Made by a program: the position numbers and the translations under genes. DNA of 64,000 nucleotides from Trichinella spiralis (taxonomy: Eukaryota; Nematoda; Enoplea; Trichinellida; Trichinellidae), in assembly GCA_000181795.3 (NCBI GenBank), contig CM012955.1, positions 5,625,511 through 5,689,510 on the forward strand, given 5' to 3'. Below the pieces are notes generated by a model, which was given only the letters and a program-made list of their open reading frames with translations, was not told the origin of the DNA and did not search any database. Positions 43,314-55,408 of this stretch are shown piece after piece; position 1 is the stretch's first letter, and each line of letters starts with the position of its first letter.

Positions 43314-43892
43314 TCAATGAAAATGCATTATGCGATTTTCATAAGTTCCATTTCGAACTGCCAATTCTGCCATTTGCATTTGATAGACTATATCACGACC
43401 GTTAGCAGGAATACGAAGGACATCGTTTATGCATTTTTCTGCCAGATCAACCTTCCATCTTGCGACGCTTATATAATCCTCACTTGCGATGTAAACAATC
43501 ACGTGATCGTAGTTAACGGGATGCACATTAATGGAGCATTGGCAAAAGTGTTCCATTCTTTTGATCGTACTGCCCCGAGGACCAATTAATCTCATTTTCA
43601 CGTTGTACGGATAGCCTGGTTCAGAGATGTACAGTTCTCTGATGTAGTATACAAATATCCCAAAAGCTGGTGGTTGCACGACAGTAGTTCTAAAACATGG
43701 AAAAGTAAACAGCTCGTCGATGTAGTATTGCAAAAGCTTCTGATTCCGGTCTTCCGGCTTCTGATATTTAAGCATCGCCTCCATCTTCTTCTGGATGTCC
43801 AAAAGGTAACGCGAGTCGTTTACGGAGCTCATGGCGCACGATGACACAACTACCAGCTTAATCGTACGGATTATGGTAGACTGACGCGTCAA
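43314..43892 (-). CDS. STAR-family KH RNA-binding protein, copy 1
   Basis: This is an intronless 192-residue protein of the Quaking/GLD-1/HOW (STAR) type, expected to bind RNA. The domain order is QUA1-like (about 29-62, starting YLLDIQKKME), KH (about 85-150, GxxG loop GPRG at 104-107 in RLIGPRGSTIKRME) and QUA2-like (about 150-184, ending MQMAELAVRNGTYE), which matches the STAR consensus QLMELAILNGTYR. The long loop between KH strands found in classical STAR proteins is missing. The protein ends soon after QUA2. The first methionine gives the listed start, but Met21 (MSSVNDSRYL), immediately before QUA1, is at least as likely. An AG|GTAAGATT splice donor lies just upstream at 43898, so a 5' noncoding exon is possible. 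Confidence 0.82.
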   Translation of the reverse strand: MTRQSTIIRTIKLVVVSSCAMSSVNDSRYLLDIQKKMEAMLKYQKPEDRNQKLLQYYIDELFTFPCFRTTVVQPPAFGIFVYYIRELYISEPGYPYNVKMRLIGPRGSTIKRMEHFCQCSINVHPVNYDHVIVYIASEDYISVARWKVDLAEKCINDVLRIPANGRDIVYQMQMAELAVRNGTYENRIMHFH

Positions 43893-44689
43893 TCTTACCT
43901 GACAGTATTTAAAACCTGAGGTTATTTAATTTAAAGTTTATTTAATAATATTTTAAAGAATATTTATTTTAAGTATTTAAAGATTCCACTTTAAAACGCT
44001 TTATAAAATATCATTAAAAACTGTAATTAATATTGTATTTATTATTATTATTTATTAGAACCTGATAATTTTTAATTATATTATGCAACATCAGGAGTAA
44101 TATGGTATGTAAATGTTCTGTCAACAATAGCTATATTCACTATTTTTTAAAATATTGGTATTTGAATTTGGCATGAACTGCCTTTATGAATTGTCTTGAC
44201 AGTTCATAGCAAAAAACAGTATTGTGATATTTGATGCTAAAGCTATCGTGAATATAAGAATTTCTTAATCACATCGTCGATTCAAGTGCATTAAATGTAC
44301 ACAGATTGTGATTTCATTACATTTTAAAAAATGTCATTGCTGATAAAATTAAGATTTGTCAACTTCTGATTTGATTGATGCGTAACCAACTGATGATTAT
44401 TTGGTTATTATTTTGTAATATATCCATAATATGTTTTTTAATGATAAAGTAGTCTTTCATATGTAAATTTCAAACAATTTAATTGTACAAATTTAACTGT
44501 AATACAATATCAACAAGTTATGTAAAAATTTCAATCGACGTATTCTGTAATAAGAACCAGTGTTTTGAAGAATATAATTTATTAAATGATAGCCATCACC
44601 ATGATCATGATCATAATCAATTATTGGAATTGTTCATTACCAAGAAAAATTAAAAATTACTTAATATTATATAAAATGAGTTTAAAAAA

Positions 44690-45268
44690 TCAATGAAAAT
44701 GCATTATGCGATTTTCATAAGTTCCATTTCGAACTGCCAATTCTGCCATTTGCATTTGATAGACTATATCACGACCGTTAGCAGGAATACGAAGGACATC
44801 GTTTATGCATTTTTCTGCCAGATCAACCTTCCATCTTGCGACGCTTATATAATCCTCACTTGCGATGTAAACAATCACGTGATCGTAGTTAACGGGATGC
44901 ACATTAATGGAGCATTGGCAAAAGTGTTCCATTCTTTTGATCGTACTGCCCCGAGGACCAATTAATCTCATTTTCACGTTGTACGGATAGCCTGGTTCAG
45001 AGATGTACAGTTCTCTGATGTAGTATACAAATATCCCAAAAGCTGGTGGTGGCACGACAGTAGTTCTAAAACATGGAAAGGTAAAAAGCTCGTCGATGTA
45101 GTATTGCAAAAGCTTCTGATTCCGGTCTTCCGGCTTCTGATATTTAAGCATCGCCTCCATCTTCTTCTGGATGTCCAAAAGGTAACGCGAGTCGTTTACG
45201 GAGCTCATGGCGCACGATGACACAACTACCAGCTTAATCGTACGGATTATGGTAGACTGACGCGTCAA
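44690..45268 (-). CDS. STAR-family KH RNA-binding protein, copy 2
   Basis: This tandem copy encodes a 192-residue protein differing from copy 1 by one residue: VVPPP instead of VVQPP at position 73. Two other coding differences are silent. QUA1-like, KH (GPRG) and QUA2-like segments are all intact and in frame, so there is no sign of pseudogenisation. The upstream splice donor of copy 1 is altered here: GTAAGATT has become TTAAGATT, because 45274 is A where 43898 is C on the plus strand. If copy 1 uses a spliced leader exon, copy 2 cannot do so in the same way. Met21 is again a plausible alternative start. Confidence 0.82.
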   Translation of the reverse strand: MTRQSTIIRTIKLVVVSSCAMSSVNDSRYLLDIQKKMEAMLKYQKPEDRNQKLLQYYIDELFTFPCFRTTVVPPPAFGIFVYYIRELYISEPGYPYNVKMRLIGPRGSTIKRMEHFCQCSINVHPVNYDHVIVYIASEDYISVARWKVDLAEKCINDVLRIPANGRDIVYQMQMAELAVRNGTYENRIMHFH

Positions 45269-45530
45269 TCTTAACTGACAGTATTTGAAACCTGAGGTTA
45301 TTTAATTTAAAGTTTATTTAATAATATTTTAAAGAATATTTATTTTAAGTATTTAAAGATTCCACTTTAAAACGCTTTATAAAATATCATTAAAAACTGT
45401 AATTAATATTGTATTTATTATTATTATTTATTAGAACCTGATAATTTTTAATTATATTATGCAACATCAGGAGTAATATGGTATGTAGATGTTTTGTGAA
45501 TAATAGATATACTGATTATTTTCTAAAATA

Positions 45531-48500
45531 AAAATTGTAATTATTGGACTCGTTTAAAATTGTCAAAAACCGTAATAGTTTACTAATACTGAAATATTTT
45601 ATTGTACTCGTCTATTATATGATTGTTTATGTATTTTTGATTGTAATAAGCTCCGTTTTATTTTATGACAGGTAATATAACTAATGAGGGGGTTTCAAAA
45701 TTACACAAAAATGTTCAATTTTATTGTTGTGCATTTTATTCGGTGAAAACAAAGAAAGAAAATTCCGCAGAAAAAAAAAATAATTAGCCACAGTTCAATA
45801 ATGAGTTTGATATCCACATTATTAAAAATTATAATTTTTTAGAACAAATAATTAGATTCATTTAATAATATTAATTTAAATTTTCAAAATAAAATTTGAA
45901 TTACTGTAGCATTAAGTGAAGACAGAAAATATTGTAAGAAAATGAAAAAAACGTAGACAAAGTGCATCTGCGCAGGCAGAATATCAACGAAGAACGTTTT
46001 GAGTGGAAAAAAGATTCGTAAATTCAAAACCGGTTTGCCATATTTTGTCGCCCGTAAATAACTACTGCGTAGTATCGTTCTTTTCGATAGTATGTTAATT
46101 TTTATTAATCGCATTTCTATCGTGGGCAAAAATATTTTATTAAAATTGAAATTACAAAGCCGACAAATAGATGGACGTTAAAAATCGCCCATCATTGTAT
46201 CCAGCATTGTGTTTACACTCGGTAGTAATGCGTAGTTTAGTGGGAAGCATTTTTGAAAACTTCCGCGTAACAACCAAGTTACAAACGGTTTATGATAATT
46301 TTTGGTTTTTCGACACTTCTTTATACTGGTATATTGGCGCATTTGTACGGGGTTGTTTTAAATTAAATTTATTTCATCAATGCAAATTTCCAGTTGTTTA
46401 AACTAATCACTTCTACCGAACAGATCGGCTCGTTCACTTTTTATTATTAAAATTGTTGCATTGCATTGTTTGCTTTATCAATTCACAGTTCGCTATGGAA
46501 TTTCCAAATTTGTCTAGTCGTTGAACAGTTAAATTTAAGATTATTTAATTCACTTTGAACGATTGATTATGAATAATAAAATATGCATTAAAAATATTTA
46601 TTTCCATTTCTATCAGTTTGTCTTCAATGTCCATTGTCGATTGAATTCTTCAATTACTCATGGCATTAGACTTGATTTTGTCGCAATAGATCAACTCACC
46701 GCTTGATCCGTCCGGTTTTACAGTGAATTTTTCAAAGTTTCAACTCAACAAATTTTCAACAAACAAAACTCGCAATAAGATTTATTTAATTGCTATTTGA
46801 TTTATCCACTAACATTTTAAAATTATCAATTTGCAACTTTTTGATATCACGAGATTCCAGTTTTGTTTAAATGATAAAACATCATGCATAATAATAGATG
46901 CACATGATAGATAAATCTTCTGGATACTATATCCATCCGCCCCCGCCTCCCTATTAATTAGACGTATCAACGCCCTTGAATGCAGATACTGATAAAATAA
47001 TGCAACAGAAAGATGTTCAGCTAAGTGAATCTGCAATGCAAAGCTATGCCACAGATGCAGCGTGGTGAACCGGATCTGATTCTTTGGGTAGCTGGAAAAT
47101 TTCTTATCAAATCAGTCGATTATACAAATTGTTGTCGTTAGTCGAAATGAACAAAACGAAAATTTGCATACAAGGCGAATTTCAATTTTTTTTCATGTTT
47201 ACAGTGATGGAAAAAATCCATACAGAAAGCCGGAAGAGCCTGAAGAAAATTGATTTACTTTTATTAATTGAATGCGATTCATCGTTTATTGGACAAGTGA
47301 AATGAAAGCGATGGTTCTCAACAGGGAGAAGTGAATTTAGCAAGTAGCATTTTTTAAAATTTATTAGTACAGTGAAATGTTTAATAATTGGTTAAGTAAA
47401 TTTGAGATTACTGCATTTTCATTAAAAGAAAAAAAATTCAACGTTCAGTTTTTGTGCAGTCGAGAGTCGAAGAGAGGTCAGCGCACATTATGCAAATTAA
47501 TTTTGTCTGGAAATTGTTTCACCAATAGTAATGTTTTCTCGACTGACGTCTGGTGGTGGAATTTTATATATTTTCTACGTATTAATAAATGAAAAGTAAA
47601 TTATCATTTATTTTTCAAAAATTCAAAAAATGGAATGAAAAATAATTGCTGTGAATGAATATTGTGCATGGCGTTGTGCGCAGTCAGCGTGACAAGTGCG
47701 CTGTTTGCTTCTTATGCAAATCAACATTGCCATGAAATAAACATGTCCATACTTGGCGTGCCTGTCTGTTTGAGAGAATTAACTCTTTTTAATTCAACAT
47801 CCCACTTTTTATTATGGTGTTAGATAACAATATTAATTTGTGTTGAAAAATATTCCATAATTCAACATGAAAACTGTTGAATTGCGATATTTTTTTTCAT
47901 TCGATCACGTTTAATTTTTATTATTTTTCAATTGCCACAAAGTCGAGTTTTCTTCTCATGCACATCGAACATCAGATTGAACAACGCTTGCAGATTAGCG
48001 TCTGTTTGTTATGCAAATTAGCAGTCTGTTGAAAATTATTTTTCCACTCAATTGACTTAATTGCAACAATTGCGAAATATTTGAATAATTTAATTTTGTA
48101 CATTTTTAAAATTGATATTCGCATTTGAAAATTTCAAATCGACTTTATTTTCCGACTGGTTCACTTTTTGTTTTTCGAATGTCCGTATTTTGGCGCGCAT
48201 TTTATCTAGGTCATTTTTGAATTTTGAATGAAATCATTCGACACTAGTTCCACTTGTCAGTCAGCCTGAATTTCCAATTGTTTTTTAGAATATGAAAGAC
48301 ATACTGTAGATGAGTTTTGTTGTTTTTTTTGATTTTTTGAAGTTAATTATGGTGTGTCATTTTCTGATATGTACGTGGTTATTTTCAATCACCAATTGTG
48401 TAAGAATGCTAAATTGCTAAATTGTGCTGTTCAAATTGATTTTTGTTTTTTTTGTGAGTTTCATTTGAAATCAGTTTAGGCTGATTAGAGTGCGATTGCA

Positions 48501-49287
48501 GCAGAAATGCATTTCCATTTTAAAAAAAAGCCAAATGAGCCTGAAGAGACAATTTATTTATTTATTTATTGAAAATAATTCAATCAGTAGAACGCAAAAA
48601 AAGACTCAACTACCAATAAAGGCGCTTAGTTCGGTAAGATGCATGTTTTTTTGAGTTTGATTGTAATTTTTTTAAAATACAGCCGACAATAGATATTAAG
48701 TGTACAATCGAGTAGTAGAATTGGATAATATGAAAGTGAAAACTAATACAGCATCTTGTAATTTCTGGTCCATTGTATGATATTCAGTTCAGTGGAATTG
48801 AATCTACATCCGGAATTGTTTCTGGCCGATAGAGTAGAAATGGTGCAAAAAAGTACATTGGTTGCTTGAGAGAGAGAGACTTCAACTGCCTGCTACTGGA
48901 TCATAGCAACAGTGAAGAGGACAAATATAATAATTGTCAAGTTATGGATGAATTAGTTAAGTTGAGGTCGAAAGGGGACTGTTGAAATTGCAAAGTCGAA
49001 CTCTGTGTGTAGATTGTTAGGATTAAACAGACCATATCAGTGGATTGAAGATAGACTGAGGAGAAAAATAAATAATTGAAATTATCAGAAAAGATTTGGA
49101 CGACAATTTGTTTACTTGATTGTACATTTTTTTGTTTGAATTTTTGGAAGATTTGAAATTGAAAAAAAAAACAAAGAAAAAAGCAAATGATAAATCAAAT
49201 TATATAGATTTTTAATGGGGATAAAGTGTTTTGAAATTTTCAAATTAAAGGTAAAAGATTCATTCGAACGGTGGGATAATGATTCAT
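45531..49287. other. Gene-free interval downstream of the KCNQ-like gene
   Basis: AT-rich; no exon recognised in either strand. The part just below 49287 should be the 3' untranslated region of the potassium channel gene. Confidence 0.5.
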
Positions 49288-50805
49288 TCATTGGGCAAGA
49301 TTGGAATAAGAAGAAGACGAAGAAGAAGAAGAAGAAGATTGGAATTGTTTCTGGATCAATGTTCGCTTCAATGTGGTGGCGATTTGTTCGGCATTCTGAG
49401 CCAAATTGGTCATCCGGAGCAGTTTGATTTCCAACGTGGCAAGTCTGGTCAGTAGATCCGCTTCGGGTGGAATTTTTCCAACGGCCATTTCGAAACGGCT
49501 CAACAATTTGTTCATCTCCTGCAGTTGTATGGCTTCACTTTCGGTCAATTGTTGCGACACGTCGGACAAGTCGCAGTATTGGCGGGTTTTTTTGAATTTT
49601 CGCTTGGCCGCGTAGAAACGCCAAAGCCAAATTGCGCTCAGCGTTAGCCTGTAGTGAGTTGGTATTGGTGAAATAGTGGATGTCGTTTCGGTTCGAAAAG
49701 TCGCGTCGAATGAAATGTCGCCGTTCGAATTCGTATTGGTCGATTCGAGACTGGTTTCTATTGGTCGGAAACGTTTCGGTCGACGTTTCGCCCAGACCGT
49801 TGTGTTCAACGAGGCGATCGTTGTCATTTTGGCTCGTACCGAGTCGACCAAACTCGATCGTCTGCGGCCACTGGTGGCGGTTCGTCGACTGGCCAGTTGG
49901 TGGGCAATCAACTTTTCCAACATGGCCCAGTGGAAATTCGGTCCGGACGAACGACCGAAACGAACCGCCTGCGATCTCCACCAACACTGGATCACCGTAG
50001 CGGCCAAGGGGCGTTGTTTGGTTTGGAACTTTTTCAGCTCGTCATCTTGGACCATGCAGGCTAGACCGACGCCCAACACCGACGCGGGAATCGACGTCAA
50101 CGCGACCAGAACGAAACAAGCCAACGCGGTGGTCAATTTCGCCCACCAACTGTTGACGGCAATGTCGCCGTAGCCGACCGTGGAAAAAGTGACCACACCC
50201 CAGTAGAGCGCCTGACCGAAACTGGAAAAGGTTCGATTGTCGAATGGAATTGAATCGTTTTCGGAATTGTACACGACCGCGGCGACGAACAGCACGCCCA
50301 AAATGATCAAATAGAGACTGGCGACCAGTTCGACCCTGTGCAAAGCGAACACGCGCCGTATCAGACGCCACGATACCGCCTGGCGGTCGACGTGAAATAT
50401 GCGCAAAATTTGCAAGAAACGCAAATCGTCCGCCGACCAAACCTCGTCCAAAAAATTGCCCAAGGCGAGCAGCAGCGAAGCGCCCAAAATTGCCACGTCG
50501 AGCCAAAAGCGCCAATCGCGCATGTAGACCAGTCGACCGTTGGGACCACGGTAGTAGGGATTGACATCCAAAGACCAGATTCGCAACAACAATTCGACCA
50601 GCAGAATTGACGTCAGGCCGACGTCGCAGACCAGCAGTAGATTTTTCTTGGGCAAATCGGTCTGGTCGACGTGGAACAAATTGCTGAGAAGAAAGTTGAA
50701 CAAAACGAAAACGAACACGGCCAACTGGTACGTGGCATGTCGTCCGTTGGTTGGTTTTTCCAAATAGCGATATATGAGACATTTTTGCCCTTGTTGTAAA
50801 AGCAT
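49288..50805 (-). CDS. KCNQ: Voltage-gated potassium channel, KCNQ1 (Kv7) type, intronless
   Basis: This is a plasma-membrane potassium channel subunit of 505 residues in one exon, expected to form tetramers. Segments: S1 about 24-45, S2 55-77 with Glu71, S3 100-119 with Asp103, S4 125-149, S5 156-179, selectivity filter TVGYGD at 209-214, and S6 222-250 with IPASVLG in place of the KCNQ PAG hinge. S4 reads LRFLQILRIFHVDRQ, with the HVDRQ that marks KCNQ1 rather than KCNQ2-5. The position of the first S4 arginine is Asp126. A helix-A calmodulin-binding motif (ATVIQCWWRSQA, about 269-280) follows S6, and a late coiled-coil-like segment lies at about 420-490. The protein ends in a long Ser run. 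It is shorter than human KCNQ1 (676), mostly in the C-terminal domain. Vertebrate KCNQ genes have many introns, so the single exon is unusual. Confidence 0.88.
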   Translation of the reverse strand: MLLQQGQKCLIYRYLEKPTNGRHATYQLAVFVFVLFNFLLSNLFHVDQTDLPKKNLLLVCDVGLTSILLVELLLRIWSLDVNPYYRGPNGRLVYMRDWRFWLDVAILGASLLLALGNFLDEVWSADDLRFLQILRIFHVDRQAVSWRLIRRVFALHRVELVASLYLIILGVLFVAAVVYNSENDSIPFDNRTFSSFGQALYWGVVTFSTVGYGDIAVNSWWAKLTTALACFVLVALTSIPASVLGVGLACMVQDDELKKFQTKQRPLAATVIQCWWRSQAVRFGRSSGPNFHWAMLEKLIAHQLASRRTATSGRRRSSLVDSVRAKMTTIASLNTTVWAKRRPKRFRPIETSLESTNTNSNGDISFDATFRTETTSTISPIPTHYRLTLSAIWLWRFYAAKRKFKKTRQYCDLSDVSQQLTESEAIQLQEMNKLLSRFEMAVGKIPPEADLLTRLATLEIKLLRMTNLAQNAEQIATTLKRTLIQKQFQSSSSSSSSSSYSNLAQ

Positions 50806-53800
50806 CGTTCGTGGTTGTCGTGTCGTTATTACGGTGACGACGACGATCGAATGTCTCTGTTGTGGATCATGTCCGAATGGGATGCAAATTTTTTTCTATA
50901 TCTTTGTCAATGTCAGGTCAAATTTGCTTGCACAGGGCAAGCTTTTGTGGACTGAACAAACAGACTTGCTCGGACGTGGCCGAACAGTGAAACCGAAACT
51001 GCCCCCATCCCCCTCTCTCCCTTCCCCCACTGGAGACACGAAGACGAATTGCGTCACGACCGAGCGAGCCGACCGACGAAAAAAAAATAAAACTTTCTTC
51101 TCGTTTCCGTTGACAAAAAAAAAAATAAAAAACATTTCGTCGGTTGGCGTGGGCGTTGACATTTGACAAAAAAAATAATAATAAAACTTTTCCAACAACG
51201 AAAAAGAATGTTTTTTTTATTTTTTATATTCCTGTTCTTTTTCTTCCATAATTTATTTACATTCAGTGTGATATTTCTTGTTGTTGTAAATTTGCATAAT
51301 AAAAACGAAAAAAAATCGATAATCCCGATGACAAACAAACATGTACACCAATCGGCGGTATTATTTGACACGTTCGGTTCGATTTGGCTGTGTGACGACG
51401 TTTTTCGCTCGTGTTTATCGACGGCGCAGATTTTTCAAATCGACTTTCCAATTGGAATCGGTACTGTTGACTTTATGCAAATTTTCGAAACAGTAGAAAA
51501 TGGAAATTTTTATCAAATTGAATTCAAAAACAAAAAAAGAAGCTGAAAATTTTGATGATGTTTGTTTAAAAAAATTTTTTTTCCGTCAAAGGGGAAAAAT
51601 AAATTAGCATTGTCAGTGTGGAGATAAGATTAAATGGCAGAACGTAAATGACAAGGCAAATTTTGATACGTTTGTACAAGATGTTGCAAGAGTTAAGGAA
51701 ATGAAATGATGTGTTCAATCAGTCGGAAGTTTCGAAGATATTCTCATGAATAACCTTGAGAAAAGAGAATTTCGAAAAGTGCCGATCGACAAATCGAATT
51801 CAACTTTTCACACTTTCCGTTGCTTCGGGCTTTCCAGCGTTCGGCTACTGTCAACGACGTGGAAATAATGTCGCTTTATTTATATCAATCAAAAAAATTT
51901 TTTTAATAAACCATTCGCAACAGATTTATATAAATTTATATTCACTTGAAATTGAAAAATCATAAATTGTAAGACGTACAGTGGAAAATTTATATTTGGC
52001 AACATGTACAAAAGTTCAACTTTGAAAAGTAAGATTCACTTCATAAATACAGTATTGGAAAATGTTCAACTGAACGTTCGCTACAGTGTGCAGGTAAAAA
52101 AGTACAAATGAATGTTTTGAATTGAAAAAATGAAATTATTTTTAAAATATTATAATTTCAATAAATAATAATAATAAATTGTTGATAAAAATTGAAAAAA
52201 TTCTACGACAGTGATAAATTTGAAGAAGTGATGTGAAATTGTGGAAAAATTGACACGGTTTGTTTCGATTTTGTTCGTCTGTCGACAAATGATATAGTAG
52301 AGTAAAGAAAAGGTGAAGTTGAAATGGAATTGATTTTGTACAATTTGTTCAACGTGTACTTATTGTACGGTTGAAATTGAATTCAATTACAACTATATCA
52401 ATATCTGTATCTATCTGTGTATAGTTGTAGATATAATGAATCATCAATTTAAATAATGTATATATATGTATCAAATGATCTGTCATTGATCACGTGACAT
52501 TGTTTGACATAAACTTATCTACAGTAGATAGTTTAGGTAGTTGGTTCGGTTCAGTTTAGTTTAATTGACGAGTGAGAGAAAGGAGTTTTACAATTTGCGC
52601 ATAATTTTCAATAATTTAATCTTTAGAGGAAAAAGAGAGAAGTGTTGTGCGATGTGGCAAGAAAAGTGACATTTCCATCGGGTAGTATCATTTTCAGTTC
52701 AGTTTAAAGGGTAAGAAAGGAATTTGACATTTTCTACACGAGAAAATCACTCAGACGGGGATGATTGTTGTTTGTTTGTTGTTTGTATTACTGTAGAAAA
52801 TTTTTTTTTTAAAGTATTTGTTATTGTTGCTTTATATTGTTACTTTGTGTGTGTGTGATGATGAAAATCGAAAAGAAATGAAACATTCAATAGATGGTGA
52901 TCAATTTTTACAACGCGAACGTTTTTGATCGATCAGCGTTTTGGGGCTATTTTTAGCTTTACAATCTGTACCAGCAAAGTTTTTGGACATATAAATTTGA
53001 AAAATTTTTCAACTTAAAATTGACAACATCAATAAAATGAACGGGTAAAAGGGGGAGGAACAAAAGAGGGAATATTTCAATTTGATAATGTTGGAAAGTT
53101 TTATTTATTTATTTATTATTTTTCTCTTGTGTCCACCAACGACGATTTGAATTTTCAAATTGATTTGTTCGAATCAATTGCCATTTTTGTCCATTGATCT
53201 TGTACATTATTATTCATAATCTTGTCGACTTGGAAATTTATTTCCCTTTTGTTTGTAATTTATGACGGTGTATTTAGTTTGGAGAAGAAGTTGACGGCGA
53301 CAAGTTTCAAAATTGATCGATTCAATTGTGTCAGTTTTGGGCGTTCCAAAACGGCAACAAACACAGCGTCGAAAATTTCCAATTCCAAGAAGAACAAACA
53401 ACCGATGACGATTGTTGAGAAAAAAAAATTTTGAAATTTAATAAATTCAAAAAATTCCAATGTGAAAAAGATTTCGATTTAGTCAGTTGTTTTATCAAAA
53501 AACAAAAAAAAGAAATTTTTTCCCAAAATTTCATTTTTCTGTGAGCTAAAAGAGACAAATACGGCAACAACAACAGTAAAATTGTTTTGTTTTTTTTTCG
53601 GCAGAAGGGAGACTGTAAATTGTTGCCATTTATTTCGGTAAAACTGTTCAATCTTGATCATTCGTGACACACATTTTTTTTTTGAAATTTAAATAAAAAA
53701 TTGTTGTTCTTTCTTTTTCCATTTTAACATTTTTCATATTTATTTGTTTATTTTGCAGGAGGGGTGAAATATTTTCTCGTATGCATATATTAAAAAAACA

Positions 53801-54329
53801 AAAATATTCGATCGGATGATTCATCAATTCCAACAATATCTGTCAAAATTGAACGGAACAAATGGAATGAATAGAAGAAGAAGAGAAGAAATTTACCACC
53901 GTACCAACCAACAAGATAAGGCATCTCTGGGGCATTCTTCTGCTGTTTTCTCGCTTTCAACAAACGACGACATTACAGTAATTGTTACTTATGAGATCAA
54001 TTATTATTATTTTTTTTTTTTTGAAATTTTAATTTTTATTCTCACATATGAAATCGACAAAACATTTTGTCAACAGACAGTCGACAAACTGTATAAAAAG
54101 GAAAAAATAGAATGTAAATTTTTCTTCTTGCTTTCACTGTTGTTTCAATTTCACCAAAAAATTTCCATATCATCATCACTGAATACTGAGTGATAGTGAG
54201 ATAGTGTAAGAACGATTTATTGTTTTAAGAAGGCATTTTGTTCAAATTTCAATAAGCTATATTCGTTTCTTGGAATGGAAATTCTTTTCCATTTTTTTGC
54301 CCTTTCCATTCTCCGTTGTCCAACACCAG

Positions 54330-54585
54330 TAGTAAGTGGTCAGTCAGTCAGTCAGTCGGTCGGTCAGTTGGTGGAGTGCTGCTGTTGACCGACCGGTCGA
54401 CCGTGAAAATGGATCCGTCAGAGTAGCCGCTCGTTGGACTTTGCACAACGCCGAGCTCCGACTGACCGGCGGCGTCCAGCTGCGAGCGGCCATTTATGTG
54501 GTTGTCGACGTTGATCAGCCGACAGATTAAGCCCCCGCCGAAACGCGGGCAGATTTGAGTTGAATGGCCGCTGGTCAGCCGGAGT
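54330..54585. promoter_or_regulatory. FZD4: CpG-rich island with GTCA repeats upstream of Frizzled
   Basis: A run of GTCA/GTCG units is followed by CG-rich DNA including GACCGACCGGTCGACCG and CCGACTGACCGGCGGC. It is the only clearly CG-rich noncoding block between the KCNQ and Frizzled genes, about 1.7 kb upstream of the Frizzled ATG. A promoter or first-exon role is inferred. Confidence 0.35.
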
Positions 54586-55408
54586 GTTGGTTGGTTGGTC
54601 AGTCTCGGTCAGTGGTTACTTCTCTCTCTCTTTTTCTTTCTTTCTTTCTTTTGCTGGCCATCAACTGGACTTGTGTGTTGGTTCTTTTTTCTATACATCT
54701 TGTTCGAGGCTCATCTCCACAAACAGTCAAGGAATAATTCCACTATTTTTCACCGCGTTACATTTGCTTCTTCTCTCGAGATTCTGCTAGATTCTTTTCT
54801 TCAATCTGTCTACAATGAACGATTGGTCACTTGGGTATACTTGACTACCTACACACGCGCCTACATTTCTATTCTTATAATAATTAATGAAATTTATCAC
54901 AAACATCTCTCTCTCTCTCATCTCTACTTTCCCATATATAAGTATATATATATATATGTATTGATACGTATTTATTTGCCGTTGTTATTGTTGCTTTCTC
55001 TTTTTTTTCCATCATTCATCATCAATCTTTGCATGTTATATATAATATGCATATATATATATATATATATGTATGCATTAGAATGATGCATCATCGATTG
55101 ATTTGTTTTTTTTTCTTTTTGCTCCAATTGGAACAATCAGAAAAGATATTTGAAAAATTTATCATTGAAAATGTCGAGAGGGAAAAAAAGAATTTCTTTT
55201 TTAATCTTTTTTGAATATAATGGTGTTTTTTTTTAATTTCAGTGAATTTTCACATCTGCCGACGTTGTTTGGAATTTTTGCGTTGTTCAACAGACGTCGG
55301 CGGACGTTGTTCGGTTTTCGTTTACTCTCCATCTTTCTCTCTCTCTCTGTTGGTGTTGTCAGCGTTGTTGAACAACAGCCAAGCTGCTGCTTAGCCGAGG
55401 TAGCTAGT

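Larger units (their letters stand above)
42780..45530. repeat. Tandem duplication, two head-to-tail units of about 1.38 kb
   Basis: Unit 1 is about 42780-44155 and unit 2 about 44156-45530; equivalent bases are offset by 1375-1376. Each unit contains one STAR/KH gene and its flanks. By eye the coding parts differ at only three sites in 579 bases, one of them changing an amino acid. The roughly 480 bases after the stop codons show about fourteen differences. The 14-nt palindrome ATGATCATGATCAT occurs at 43225 and 44601. The outer edges fade gradually, so exact breakpoints are uncertain. Confidence 0.93.

Noticed and set aside
43317-44965. 90-residue plus-strand frames found twice, opposite each STAR gene
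   Set aside because: Identical only because the two units are duplicates; antisense of the KH region without family similarity.
50042-50782. 246-residue minus-strand frame overlapping the potassium channel gene
   Set aside because: Arg-rich shadow frame of the KCNQ coding sequence, with no recognisable domain.
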